From: Chersky-840 sp963794615
GTDB taxonomy: Bacteria; Actinomycetota; Acidimicrobiia; Acidimicrobiales; UBA8190
Length of the DNA stretch: 64,000 nucleotides
Direction: 5' to 3'
Assembly: GCA_963794615.1 (NCBI GenBank)
Contig: CAWCEP010000005.1
Span: 744,001 to 808,000, forward strand
The notes below the pieces were generated by a model that saw nothing but the letters and a program-made list of their open reading frames with translations, searched no databases and was not told where the DNA came from. The position numbers and the translations under genes were made by a program. How positions within the stretch are numbered: the stretch's first letter is position 1; every line of letters starts with the position of its first letter. Below are positions 1 through 7,685 of the stretch, in pieces.

Positions 1-175
1 TGGCGCCCGTGTGCAGGTCGACGGCGGTGGTGTCCTCGTCGGTGCAGGCCAGCACCATGCAGCGGTGTGCCCCCGGCACCTGCGGGGGCAGACGCCCCTT
101 GCGACGCCCCCGGCGTCGGGTGTGGTCGTCGTCCTCGTCACGCCCCGAAGCGCCCCACTCGGTCTCGGTCGTCAC
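1..175 (-). CDS. Start of an unidentified protein, cut by the window edge
   Basis: An open frame of 58 codons starts at GTG 175 and leaves the window at its left edge without a stop. The GTG overlaps the TGA stop of the upstream DUF255 gene in a GTGA junction, which supports translational coupling and a real gene. The visible N-terminus is very acidic and then very basic, followed by a hydrophobic strand with two cysteines (CMVLAC) that looks like the start of a small beta-rich domain. I do not recognise the family and assign no function. Confidence 0.55.
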   Translation of the reverse strand, partial: MTTETEWGASGRDEDDDHTRRRGRRKGRLPPQVPGAHRCMVLACTDEDTTAVDLHTGA

Positions 176-2219
176 GGGCGCCCCGTCGCCATGACGGCCC
201 TTCCGGCGGCGAGCTCGTCGTCGAGGCGCCGGGCGAGGTCATCGGGGGTGGTGGCGGGGGACCGGCACACGAAACGCCGGCACACGTAGGCGTAGCCCTC
301 GTCGCGTCCTGCCCACAGCGGTGACGACGTCGGCTCGCCCCAGGCCAGGACCATCGTCGGCTCGAACCGGGCTCTGGCCGTGGCGAGCAGATCAGGGCGG
401 TCCCCGGGGATGACGACCTCGGTGACGCCCCCACCCGACAGCTCGGAGGCGGCCACGCTGTTGGCGCACGCCAACGGGTACTCCGATGCCACCCGCGCCA
501 GCGTCCGCAGCAACGATGCACCGGCGTCGGTGAGCGCATCGTCAGCGCGCAGCGCGCCGAGCCGGAGCAGCGCCGCCGCGGCCACCCCGTTGGCGGCGGG
601 TACGGCGCCGTCGAGGATGTCGAGAGGACGGACCACGAGGCGCTCGGCGTCGTTGCCCGTGGTGTAGAGCAAGGTCCCCTCGCCGGCGAAGAGCTCGAGC
701 ATGCCCAGCGCGGTCTCCTGCGCATGGTCCAGCCACCGCACCGCTCCGGTGAGCTCTGCCAACCGGGTGAAGAACTCGACGAGCCAGGCGTAGTCGCCGG
801 CGTAGGCGAGGTGTCTCGCCCGACCGTCCTGCCACGACCGCAGCCACCGGCCCGTGTCGCGGTCGCGCAATTCGGCCAGGAGGAATTCACCGATCCTGAC
901 GGCCGCGTCGGCCCAGTCGGGGCGGCCCGCGGCGCCAGCCGCCTCGGCCAGCGACGATCCGAACATGGCGTTCCACTCGGTGAGTACCTTGTCGTCGAGC
1001 CCGGGATGGACCCGGGTGCGGCGGGCGTCGAACAAGGTGCGACGCGCCTCCTCGACGAGGGCGGGGCGCGCCAGCTCGGCGCCGAGTGGGCGGCGCAGGA
1101 TGGTGCGGCCCTCGAAGTTGCCCGCCTCGGTGACCCCGTACCAGTCGGCGGCGACGGCGGCGAGCTCGGGCCCGAGCGCGTCGGCCAACTGGGCCGGCGT
1201 CCAGACGTAGAAGCGCCCCTCCTCGCCCTCGGAATCGGCGTCCTGGGCCGAGTACAGCCCTCCCCCGGCGACGCCAGCTCGCCGAGCACGTAGCCGACCG
1301 TCTCCTCGACCACCTGGAGCCATTGCGCCTCGCCCGTGACCTGCCAGGCGTGGAGGTAGACGCGCACCAGCCCGGCTTGGTCGTAGAGCATCTTCTCGAA
1401 GTGCGGGACGGTCCACGTGGCGTCGGTGGAGTAGCGGGCGAAGCCGCCGCCCACGTGGTCGTAGATCCCACCCGACGCCATCGCCCCCAGGGTGGCGGTG
1501 GCCATGGCGAGTGACGACGCCGCTCCCGTGAGCCGATGGTGGCGCAGACACAACTCGACCAGTTGGGGTTGGGGGAACTTCGGCGCGGGGCCGAACCCAC
1601 CCCAAGTGGCGTCGAAGCGCGCCGCCAGTTCCGCCGCCGCGGAGGTGAGCAGGGCGGCGGTGCGGGAGGCGGGTTCGTCGGCGGCGTCGCCGGGCCGAGT
1701 CAGCAGGTCCTGGGGCACCCGGGTGCGGCGGTCGACGGCTTCGGCCAACGCATCGGCTTGGCGGTCGACTTCGTCACGGCGGTTGTGCCATGCATCGTCC
1801 ACGGCGTCGAGCACGTGGCGGAAGCTCGGCGTGCCGGGGCCGTCGCGCGGGGGGAAGTACGTGCCCCCGAAGAAGGGACGGCCGTCGGGCGTGAGGAACA
1901 CCGTCATCGGCCATCCGCCGCTGCCCGTCATGGCCTGGACGGCTTCCATGTAGACGGCGTCCACGTCGGGACGCTCCTCACGATCCACCTTGATCGAGAC
2001 GAACCGGTCGTTGAGCTCCTTGGCGGTGACGTCGTCCTCGAAGGACTCGTGCGCCATGACGTGGCACCAGTGACAGGCCGAGTACCCCACCGACAAGAAC
2101 ACGGGACGGTTCTCGCGCCTGGCCCGGTCGAAGGCCTCGTCGCCCCACGGGTACCAGTCGACGGGGTTGTGTGCGTGCTGGCGGAGGTAGGGGCTGGTCT
2201 CCGAGGCCAGTCGGTTCAT
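172..2219 (-). CDS. DUF255 / thioredoxin-fold protein (YyaL/SSP411 family), frameshifted
   Basis: This is a protein of about 683 residues of the YyaL/SPATA20 family: an N-terminal thioredoxin-like DUF255 domain, then an (alpha/alpha)6 barrel resembling sugar-processing enzymes. The N-terminus MNRLASETSPYLRQHAHNPV and the CHWC motif (C49, C52) are diagnostic; MLYDQA and the later DKVLTEWN segment are family hallmarks. The reading frame breaks near 1262: one G seems missing in a G run, and the product continues at GGLYSAQDADSEG in the other frame to the stop at 172. Length and content are otherwise complete, so a sequencing error is likelier than a true pseudogene. The ATG at 2219 is chosen because the family motif begins there and a -10 element lies 7 nt upstream. 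The cellular role of the family is not settled. Confidence 0.9.
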
Positions 2220-2226
2220 TGCTGCG

Positions 2227-2232
2227 AGCCTA
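2227..2232 (-). promoter_or_regulatory. -10 element of the DUF255 gene, leaderless
   Basis: TAGGCT on the minus strand lies 7 nt before the ATG at 2219, so transcription would start at or next to the start codon. No Shine-Dalgarno sequence is present. The call rests on the same arrangement recurring at many genes in this window. Confidence 0.5.
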
Positions 2233-2338
2233 CGGCCCCGCCACGGCGGGGCGGCCCATCCACGTCGCGCCGTGCGGGGACGCCATCTCGGCCTCGTCGG
2301 GTCGTGCCACGATGGTCCGGGCTTCCCCAGGGCCGTCG

Positions 2339-2344
2339 TAGGGT
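2339..2344 (+). promoter_or_regulatory. -10 element of the SDR gene, leaderless
   Basis: TAGGGT ends 8 nt before the ATG at 2353. The position predicts an mRNA with essentially no 5' leader. A matching -35 hexamer is not obvious. Confidence 0.45.
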
Positions 2345-2352
2345 GTGGCGCC

Positions 2353-3117
2353 ATGGACCTGCGACTCGACGGCAAGGTGGCCCTCGTGACGGGGGGGTCG
2401 CGGGGCATCGGTCGGGCCATCGCCACGCGCTTCGCCCAGGCCGGTGCCAAGATGATGCTGTCCTCACGCAAGCCCGATGCCCTGGCCGAGGCGGCGGCGT
2501 CGATGGAGGGGCTCGGTGCCGAGGTGGCCTGGTATGCGGGCAACGTCGGCGACCCCGACGCGGCGCGGGCCTGTGTGGACGCCACCATCGAACGATTCGG
2601 CTCGCTCGACGTCCTCGTGAACAACGCCGCGACCAATCCCTACTACGGGCCGTTGATGGAGCTCGACCTGGCCCGCGCCGAGAAGACCGTCCAGGTCAAC
2701 CTCGAAGCCGCCCTGGTGTGGACCCAGTGCGCGTGGCGGGCCTCGATGGAGGCCAGGGGCGGATCGGTGATCAACGTGTCGTCGGTGGGCGGTCTGTCGG
2801 TCGAGCACGGGATCGGCTGGTACAACGTGACCAAGGCGGCCCTCGTGCACCTGACCCGCCAACTCGCCGCCGAGCTCGGCCCCGACGTGCGCGTCAACGC
2901 GCTGGCCCCGGGTCTGGTGCGCACCGACTTCGCCCGCGCCCTGTGGGAGAGCTCCGGCGACGCGGTGGCCAAGCGACTCCCTCTGAAGCGTCTGGGCGAA
3001 CCCGATGACATCGCCAGAGCGGCGCTGTTCCTGGCGTCAGAAGCGGCGTCGTGGATCACCGGGCACGTGCTCGTGGTGGACGGCGGGGCCTTGGCCATGC
3101 CGTCGGGCGGGGTGTGA
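2353..3117 (+). CDS. SDR-family NAD(P)-dependent oxidoreductase
   Basis: A classical short-chain dehydrogenase/reductase of 254 residues, the usual family length. It shows the Rossmann cofactor motif TGGSRGIG near the N-terminus, the NNAA structural motif, an active-site serine in INVSSVGG, the YNVTK catalytic Tyr/Lys pair, and the C-terminal VVDGG signature. The substrate cannot be told from sequence; ketone or alcohol oxidoreduction is the family reaction. The ATG at 2353 is preferred over an upstream in-frame start at 2272 because the Rossmann strand begins right after it and a -10 element lies just before it. It stands alone, between the divergent DUF255 gene and tyrS. Confidence 0.9.
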   Translation: MDLRLDGKVALVTGGSRGIGRAIATRFAQAGAKMMLSSRKPDALAEAAASMEGLGAEVAWYAGNVGDPDAARACVDATIERFGSLDVLVNNAATNPYYGPLMELDLARAEKTVQVNLEAALVWTQCAWRASMEARGGSVINVSSVGGLSVEHGIGWYNVTKAALVHLTRQLAAELGPDVRVNALAPGLVRTDFARALWESSGDAVAKRLPLKRLGEPDDIARAALFLASEAASWITGHVLVVDGGALAMPSGGV

Positions 3118-3138
3118 GCACGGTGGGAGGCGCGGTCC

Positions 3139-4440
3139 ATGGCTCGTGAGCGCGACGGAGCGTCGCTGTGGGCCGACCTCGAGTTTCGCGGCCTCGTGCA
3201 TCAGGTCACCGACCCGTCGCTGCCGGCGCGGCTCGACAATGAGCAGTTCACCGCCTACATCGGCTTCGACCCCACCGCCGACAGCCTGCACGTGGGCAGC
3301 CTCCTCCAGGTGCTCATGCTCCGGCGGCTCCAGCAGGCCGGGCACCGTCCCCTCGCCGTGGCCGGAGGGGGCACGGGAGCCATCGGCGATCCCGGCGGCA
3401 AGACCGAAGAGCGCGCGCTCCTCAGTGCCGACGAGCTCGCCGCCAACCTGGCGGGCATGAGGGCCCAGCTCGAGCGGCTCATCGACGTCGACGCCGGAGC
3501 CGGGCCGTCGCGAGCCTTGTTGGTCGACAACGGCACTTGGCTCAAACGTCTGACGGTGATCGACTTCTTGCGCGATGTCGGCAAGCACTTCAGCGTCAAC
3601 CAGATGATGAACAGGGAAGCGGTCAAGACTCGGCTGGAACGCCCCGAACAAGGGATCTCCTTCACCGAGTTCAGCTACATGCTGCTCCAGGCCTACGACT
3701 ACCTCCATCTGTTCGACCACGAGGGCTGCCGGCTGCAGATGGGGGCGAGCGACCAGTGGGGGAACATCACCATGGGCATCGAGCTCATCCGCAAAGCGCG
3801 CCGCCAGGAGGTGTACGGGCTCACGACCCCGCTCGTGCTCAAGGCGGACGGGACGAAATTCGGGAAGACCGAGACCGAAACCGTGTGGCTCGACGCGGCG
3901 CGCACGAGCCCGTACCAACTGTTCCAATTCTTCTACCGGACCGAGGACAGCGTCGTGGGCGACTACCTCCGGTACTTCACCTTTCTCGACCACGACGCCA
4001 TCTTGGACCTCGACGCCGACACCGCCGTGCATCCCGAGCATCGCAAGGCGCAGCGGGCCCTGGCCCGGGAAGTGTGCACCCTCGTGCACGGGGAGGGCGA
4101 GGCGCGCCGCGCCGATGCGGCGGCGCTGGCCCTGTACGCGGGGAAGTTGGCGTCGCTCGACGAGCAGTCGTTGCTCGCCGTCATCGCGGAGACGCCCACG
4201 TCGACCCGGGCGCGCCGGGTCCTCGACGAGCCGGGACTGGCGCTCGTCGACGCCGTGATCGACGCCGGCCTGGCCAAATCGAAGAGCGAAGCACGGCGCC
4301 TCGTGACCCAGGGCGGGGTCTACGTCAACGACAAGCAGGAACGCGACACCGAGGCGCGCCTCGTTGCGTCGGACCTGTTGTTCGACCACTACCTCGTCCT
4401 GCGCAAGGGGCGGGACTACCATCTCGTGCGCTTCGAGTGA
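3139..4440 (+). CDS. tyrS: Tyrosyl-tRNA synthetase
   Basis: A class I aminoacyl-tRNA synthetase that charges tRNA-Tyr in the cytoplasm. It has 433 residues, normal for the bacterial TyrRS. The HIGH-type motif appears as HVGS (residues 51-54) after the GFDPTADSL segment, and the KMSKS-type loop appears as KFGKT (240-244). The last 65 or so residues form an S4 RNA-binding domain with the typical SKSEARRLVTQGGVYVN segment. A purine-rich GGGAGG Shine-Dalgarno lies about 9 nt before the ATG. In many actinobacteria tyrS follows argH and mpg; here those genes are about 55 kb away, beside the rRNA operon. Confidence 0.97.
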   Translation: MARERDGASLWADLEFRGLVHQVTDPSLPARLDNEQFTAYIGFDPTADSLHVGSLLQVLMLRRLQQAGHRPLAVAGGGTGAIGDPGGKTEERALLSADELAANLAGMRAQLERLIDVDAGAGPSRALLVDNGTWLKRLTVIDFLRDVGKHFSVNQMMNREAVKTRLERPEQGISFTEFSYMLLQAYDYLHLFDHEGCRLQMGASDQWGNITMGIELIRKARRQEVYGLTTPLVLKADGTKFGKTETETVWLDAARTSPYQLFQFFYRTEDSVVGDYLRYFTFLDHDAILDLDADTAVHPEHRKAQRALAREVCTLVHGEGEARRADAAALALYAGKLASLDEQSLLAVIAETPTSTRARRVLDEPGLALVDAVIDAGLAKSKSEARRLVTQGGVYVNDKQERDTEARLVASDLLFDHYLVLRKGRDYHLVRFE

Positions 4441-4468
4441 CCGTGTCCCGGGCGCGACAGGAGGCTTG

Positions 4469-4609
4469 ATGTTGTACGCACTCCTCGGAACCCTGGTGAT
4501 CGTGGTCGTCCTGGCGGCGTCGGCCCTGAGCCTGTTCCTGCCGCCCGGTGCCGGGCCGCCTCCGGACTCGTTCTCGGGATACCCCGATGCCGATGGGACA
4601 TCGCCATGA
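4469..4609 (+). CDS. Small single-pass membrane protein
   Basis: A 46-residue ORF starting at ATG 4469, with a strong AGGAGG ribosome binding site 4 nt upstream. The N-terminus MLYALLGTLVIVVVLAASAL is one hydrophobic helix, and the rest is a short proline-rich tail. The stop codon overlaps the start of the next gene (ATGA, 4606-4609). I do not recognise the family. The ribosome binding site and overlap make it a probable real gene. Confidence 0.65.
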   Translation: MLYALLGTLVIVVVLAASALSLFLPPGAGPPPDSFSGYPDADGTSP

Positions 4610-5058
4610 CCGGTCCGATCGACCTGGGCTCGGCGCCCCCCGACACCGTGCTCGACCCGGCACCCCCGGCGGCGCGCACGCGCCTCGCCAACGCGCTCGA
4701 CGCCCCCGTGCCGAGGCGCCGCGACGCCGTGGCGGACGTGGTGCGCGCCTTTCCCGAGTGGTCCGAGGCGTGGGCGGCGCTGGGCGAGGTGGCTCGAGAC
4801 GACGTCGAGGCCTACGCGTGTTTCCGGGTCGGCTACCACCGGGGCCTCGACGCCTTGCGCCGTGCGGGGTGGAGGGGGAGTGGGTTCGTGCGGTGGGCGC
4901 ACCCGAGCAACCGCGGGTTCCTGCGCTGCGTCGACGGCCTGCGAGCTTCGGCGGCCGCCATCGGCGAAACCGCCGAGGAGGTGCGATGTGCGATGTTCCT
5001 CCGCCAGCTCGACCCGGCCTGGCCACCCCCCGAGCTCGTCGGTCCGGGCCACCGGTGA
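4606..5058 (+). CDS. DUF3151 family protein
   Basis: A 150-residue soluble protein matching the actinobacterial DUF3151 family. The recognisable core is EAYACFRVGYHRGLDALRR, then a GxGxVxWxHxxNRGFLR block and the IGETAEEVRC segment. The family is conserved in Actinobacteria but has no assigned function. The helical pattern with WSEAWAALGEVA resembles a tetratricopeptide-like array, which is only an impression. It overlaps the small membrane protein upstream by 4 bases and the lipoprotein gene downstream by 4 bases, so the three are probably co-translated. Confidence 0.8.
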   Translation: MTGPIDLGSAPPDTVLDPAPPAARTRLANALDAPVPRRRDAVADVVRAFPEWSEAWAALGEVARDDVEAYACFRVGYHRGLDALRRAGWRGSGFVRWAHPSNRGFLRCVDGLRASAAAIGETAEEVRCAMFLRQLDPAWPPPELVGPGHR

Positions 5059-5516
5059 TCGGCCGCGGGGCGGTGCTGCTCGTCGGCGCCTGTGCCCTGG
5101 CCTCGTGCGGGAACCCGTTCCCGGGTCGCACCCTCGGCCAGCAGGTGCATTCGTGGGCCACGACCACCGGGCTCGCCGCCAGCCTGCACACGTTGCGCGG
5201 TGACGCCGGCCGCATCGCGGCGGTCGAGGCGACCCACGACGGCGCCGGCGTGCGCACCGACTGCGACGTGCTCGTGAACGACGCCCTGAGCGCCAATCAG
5301 AACCTGCCCAGCCCCGACGCCACGCTGACCGGGATCCTCTCGTCGGCCTACGCCTCGGCGGCCGCAGCCGGGCGGCACTGTCTCTCGGGCGCCGACGGCG
5401 ACGTGGCGTTGCTCCACCGTTCGGCTGTCGAGCTCGCCGGCGCGGCGTCGGGATACGTGAAGGCCGAGGCCCGCCTGGACGCCCTGGGCGCCACCGGGCC
5501 GGGGGAGTCGTCGTGA
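5055..5516 (+). CDS. Predicted lipoprotein
   Basis: A 153-residue protein beginning at GTG 5055 and overlapping the preceding stop codon. Residues 1-17 form a signal peptide ending in a lipobox (LASC), so the mature protein should be lipidated on Cys18 and anchored outside the membrane. The rest is alanine-rich and helical, with two further cysteines. No catalytic motif was found. The family is not recognised and the role is unknown; it is probably co-transcribed with tyrS and the two small genes before it. Confidence 0.7.
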   Translation: MIGRGAVLLVGACALASCGNPFPGRTLGQQVHSWATTTGLAASLHTLRGDAGRIAAVEATHDGAGVRTDCDVLVNDALSANQNLPSPDATLTGILSSAYASAAAAGRHCLSGADGDVALLHRSAVELAGAASGYVKAEARLDALGATGPGESS

Positions 5517-5531
5517 GCCCGGCGCACGACG

Positions 5532-6080
5532 GTGGTCGGGCCCGTGCCGGCGGGGAGCGACCCCGACGACTACGACCGCCTGCGGCGCCGGGTCCTGTGG
5601 TCCCTGCCGTCAGGCCTCTATGTCGTGGGTTCGCGCGCCGGTTCCCGCCGCAACCTCATGACGATCAGCTGGGTGACCCAGGTGGCCATGGATCCAAAGC
5701 TCGTGGGGATCGGTGTCGAGTCAGGGGCGGTCACCCACGAACTGCTCGAGACGGGCGGCGTGTTCGCCCTCAGCCTGCTCCCTCGCTCGCAACGCACCGT
5801 CGTCCGCCGGTTCGCGAAGCCCGTCACCGAATCATCCCTCGACGACGGTGGTCGCGAGACGATGCAGGGGGAGGCGGTGCACGTCGCCACGACGGGCGCT
5901 CCCATCCTCGACGTCGCGTTGGCGTGGCTCGACTGCGAGGTGCGCCACGTGCTCCCCCTGGGGAGCCACAGTTGGTTCGTCGGCGAGGTCGTCGACTGCG
6001 GTGCGTCACCCGGCGATGCGTCTGGACCCGATGCGGGCGTCTTGCGCATGGAGGACACCCGGATGAACTACGGGGGGTGA
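5532..6080 (+). CDS. Flavin reductase-like (FMN-binding split barrel) protein
   Basis: A 182-residue protein of the flavin reductase domain family. The features are LPSGLYVVGS, the conserved NLMTISWVTQVAMDPKLVGI block that lines the flavin, and GSHSWFVGEVVD near the C-terminus. Such proteins bind FMN and either reduce free flavin with NAD(P)H or act as pyridoxine-oxidase-like enzymes; the exact activity cannot be told here. GTG 5532 is the first start after the lipoprotein gene and gives the family length. A second overlapping frame over the same bases (5513-6175) is a shadow. Confidence 0.85.
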   Translation: MVGPVPAGSDPDDYDRLRRRVLWSLPSGLYVVGSRAGSRRNLMTISWVTQVAMDPKLVGIGVESGAVTHELLETGGVFALSLLPRSQRTVVRRFAKPVTESSLDDGGRETMQGEAVHVATTGAPILDVALAWLDCEVRHVLPLGSHSWFVGEVVDCGASPGDASGPDAGVLRMEDTRMNYGG

Positions 6081-6116
6081 AGGGGTCGGCGGCGGCGGCG
6101 GCCCCGACGGCGGCGG

Positions 6117-6362
6117 TCAGTCCGGGTGACCGTCGGGCGCCGGCGTCGGGGGGCGAAGGTCCACGCGCAGGGTGAGGATCCCGTTCTCGAGGGCGACCTC
6201 GGCGTCGCCGAGCATGGCGTAGTCCATGTAGTCGAGCTGGGCCTGCTCGGCGAAGCGCTTGCGCTCAGGGCCTTCGATGGGCGGAAGACCCCGGGAGCGG
6301 ACCGCCGCGGCCCGGGCGCGGAAGCGCTCGACCATGGCGGCCGGATCGAACTCCTCGGGCAC
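6117..6362 (-). CDS. Small conserved-looking protein of unknown function
   Basis: An 81-residue acidic helical protein starting at GTG 6362. It has no membrane segment and no metal motif. The sequence MVERFRARAAAVRSRG followed by LDYMDYAMLGDAEV and a C-terminal beta strand (GILTLRVDLRPP) looks like a compact domain rather than random translation. A -10 element (TAGAGT) sits 6 nt before the GTG, matching the leaderless pattern of neighbouring genes. I do not recognise the family. Confidence 0.6.
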   Translation of the reverse strand: MPEEFDPAAMVERFRARAAAVRSRGLPPIEGPERKRFAEQAQLDYMDYAMLGDAEVALENGILTLRVDLRPPTPAPDGHPD

Positions 6363-6368
6363 GCCCCG

Positions 6369-6374
6369 ACTCTA
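6369..6374 (-). promoter_or_regulatory. -10 element of the 81-residue protein gene, leaderless
   Basis: TAGAGT on the minus strand lies 6 nt upstream of the GTG at 6362. Confidence 0.45.
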
Positions 6375-6505
6375 CCGGCGGCCTGCACGCTCCCTGAGCA
6401 GGCCACAAGGGCAGGGACCCCGGGTCGGAGGGGCACGCGACGGCGGGTACACTCACAGGGAGTCCTCGCCGTGATCTACGCGCCAGCCCGCCGGAGGAGT
6501 CGCTC

Positions 6506-6706
6506 GTGAAAAAGGGACGGCATCGCCGCTTCGAGGAGGCCCGCAGCCTGAAGCGATCGGTCGCGACCGCCAACCAGCGTTGCCCGGAGTGTGGCGCGGA
6601 GCCCGACGACGAACACGCGTCGTGGTGCATGGCCGAGACCGAGTTCGAAGACATCCTGGGGCAGGGGCCTTCCCAGTCCGTCGAGGACGACCCCCTCGCC
6701 GACTGA
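6506..6706 (+). CDS. Small protein with a zinc-ribbon-like CxxC
   Basis: A 66-residue protein starting at GTG 6506, with a GGAGGAG ribosome binding site 8 nt upstream and a possible -10 TACACT at 6445-6450. The N-terminus is strongly basic (MKKGRHRRFEEARSLKR). The middle holds CPEC followed by a single later Cys (SWCMAE), and the C-terminus is acidic. This could be a small metal-binding domain. No named family is recognised. Confidence 0.6.
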   Translation: MKKGRHRRFEEARSLKRSVATANQRCPECGAEPDDEHASWCMAETEFEDILGQGPSQSVEDDPLAD

Positions 6707-6740
6707 CGGCCCTGTCCGGCACGGACGAGGACCGGTTCGG

Positions 6741-7685
6741 TCAGGATCGAGCCGGCCTGACGGCGGGGTGGGGCAGTCGGACCGGTACGGGTCCCCCTGA
6801 CGGGACGGCCTTGGCCCTGCGGACGCCATTGCGGGTGGGACCGACGGTGACCGGGGCCGCCGCGGCGGGCCCGGGGGCAGGCGCCACGGCCGGTTCACCG
6901 AGCGCCTCTTCGCGCGCCATGAGGTACTGCACGAGGCGCTTGTAGATCTTCTTGCCCACCATGGCCACGAGCTCGGGCTCGAGCTCCTTGAAGACGGGAC
7001 GGGTCCCGACGAAGGCCTCGGGGGACTCGGTGCACCACCAGTGGAACTCGAAACCACCTTCACCCCAGTCACGACGGTCCCACTGCCGGATGACCGATGT
7101 CACATGGCCGTCATCGGCGACCTCGTCGTCGCGCCGCAGGGGGAGTTGCCAGCACACATCGGGCTTGAGCTCGAGGTGGGGGACCCCCCGTTGCACCGCG
7201 ACCTGATGCAAAGCGCACCCCGGACCGGCCGGAAAGCCAGGACGGTTGAGGAAGATGCACGCGTCCTTGACGAGGCGGGTGGTGAGCTCCCCCGACTTGG
7301 ACTTGACCACGATGTTGGGTCGCGTCCCCCGCTTGGGACGGGCCTTTCCGTGGAACTGCCACTGCTCCGGGGTCAAGGTGGCCGCCACCGCCTCGACCCG
7401 CCGGGCGTCTTTGGCACTGGTGAAGTGCGCCCCGTAGGAGCAGCATCCCTGCACCATCTCGGGGGCCGGGCCCGTCAGCACCCCCTGGCAGCCGTTGCCG
7501 AAGATGCACGTCCAGCGGCTCTCGAGGAAGGTGACGTCGAACTGCCACGTCCGCTCTTCTTCGAGGTCCGGGAAACTCACCCACTCGTGCGCACCGGCGG
7601 GGGCGCCGTGCCAGGGCCCGTGCCGGTCCTTGGCCTTGACGGTGTTTCCCTGGGTGGTTGCTCGACCCGTGGCCATCTCGCTCAC
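6741..7685 (-). CDS. Cysteine-rich protein coupled to a radical SAM gene
   Basis: A 314-residue protein with eight conserved-looking cysteines: C60, C66, C81, C82, C143, C157, C178 and C218, in the contexts CIFGNGC, GCCSYGAHF, GPGCALH, PDVCWQLPL and HWWCTE. The spacing resembles YkgJ/UPF0153-type cysteine-cluster proteins thought to bind zinc or an Fe-S cluster, but the identification is tentative. The C-terminal 50 residues are an Ala/Pro-rich tail. The GTG start overlaps the radical SAM stop codon in a GTGA junction (7682-7685), so the two are translationally coupled; ATG 7676 is the alternative start. It is the last gene of a three-gene operon with an ATP-grasp protein. Confidence 0.7.
   Translation of the reverse strand: MSEMATGRATTQGNTVKAKDRHGPWHGAPAGAHEWVSFPDLEEERTWQFDVTFLESRWTCIFGNGCQGVLTGPAPEMVQGCCSYGAHFTSAKDARRVEAVAATLTPEQWQFHGKARPKRGTRPNIVVKSKSGELTTRLVKDACIFLNRPGFPAGPGCALHQVAVQRGVPHLELKPDVCWQLPLRRDDEVADDGHVTSVIRQWDRRDWGEGGFEFHWWCTESPEAFVGTRPVFKELEPELVAMVGKKIYKRLVQYLMAREEALGEPAVAPAPGPAAAAPVTVGPTRNGVRRAKAVPSGGPVPVRLPHPAVRPARS

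Noticed and set aside
4548..4880. Upstream extension of the lipoprotein frame through the DUF3151 gene
   Set aside because: The extension is an Arg-rich shadow of DUF3151. The signal peptide and lipobox fix the start at GTG 5055.
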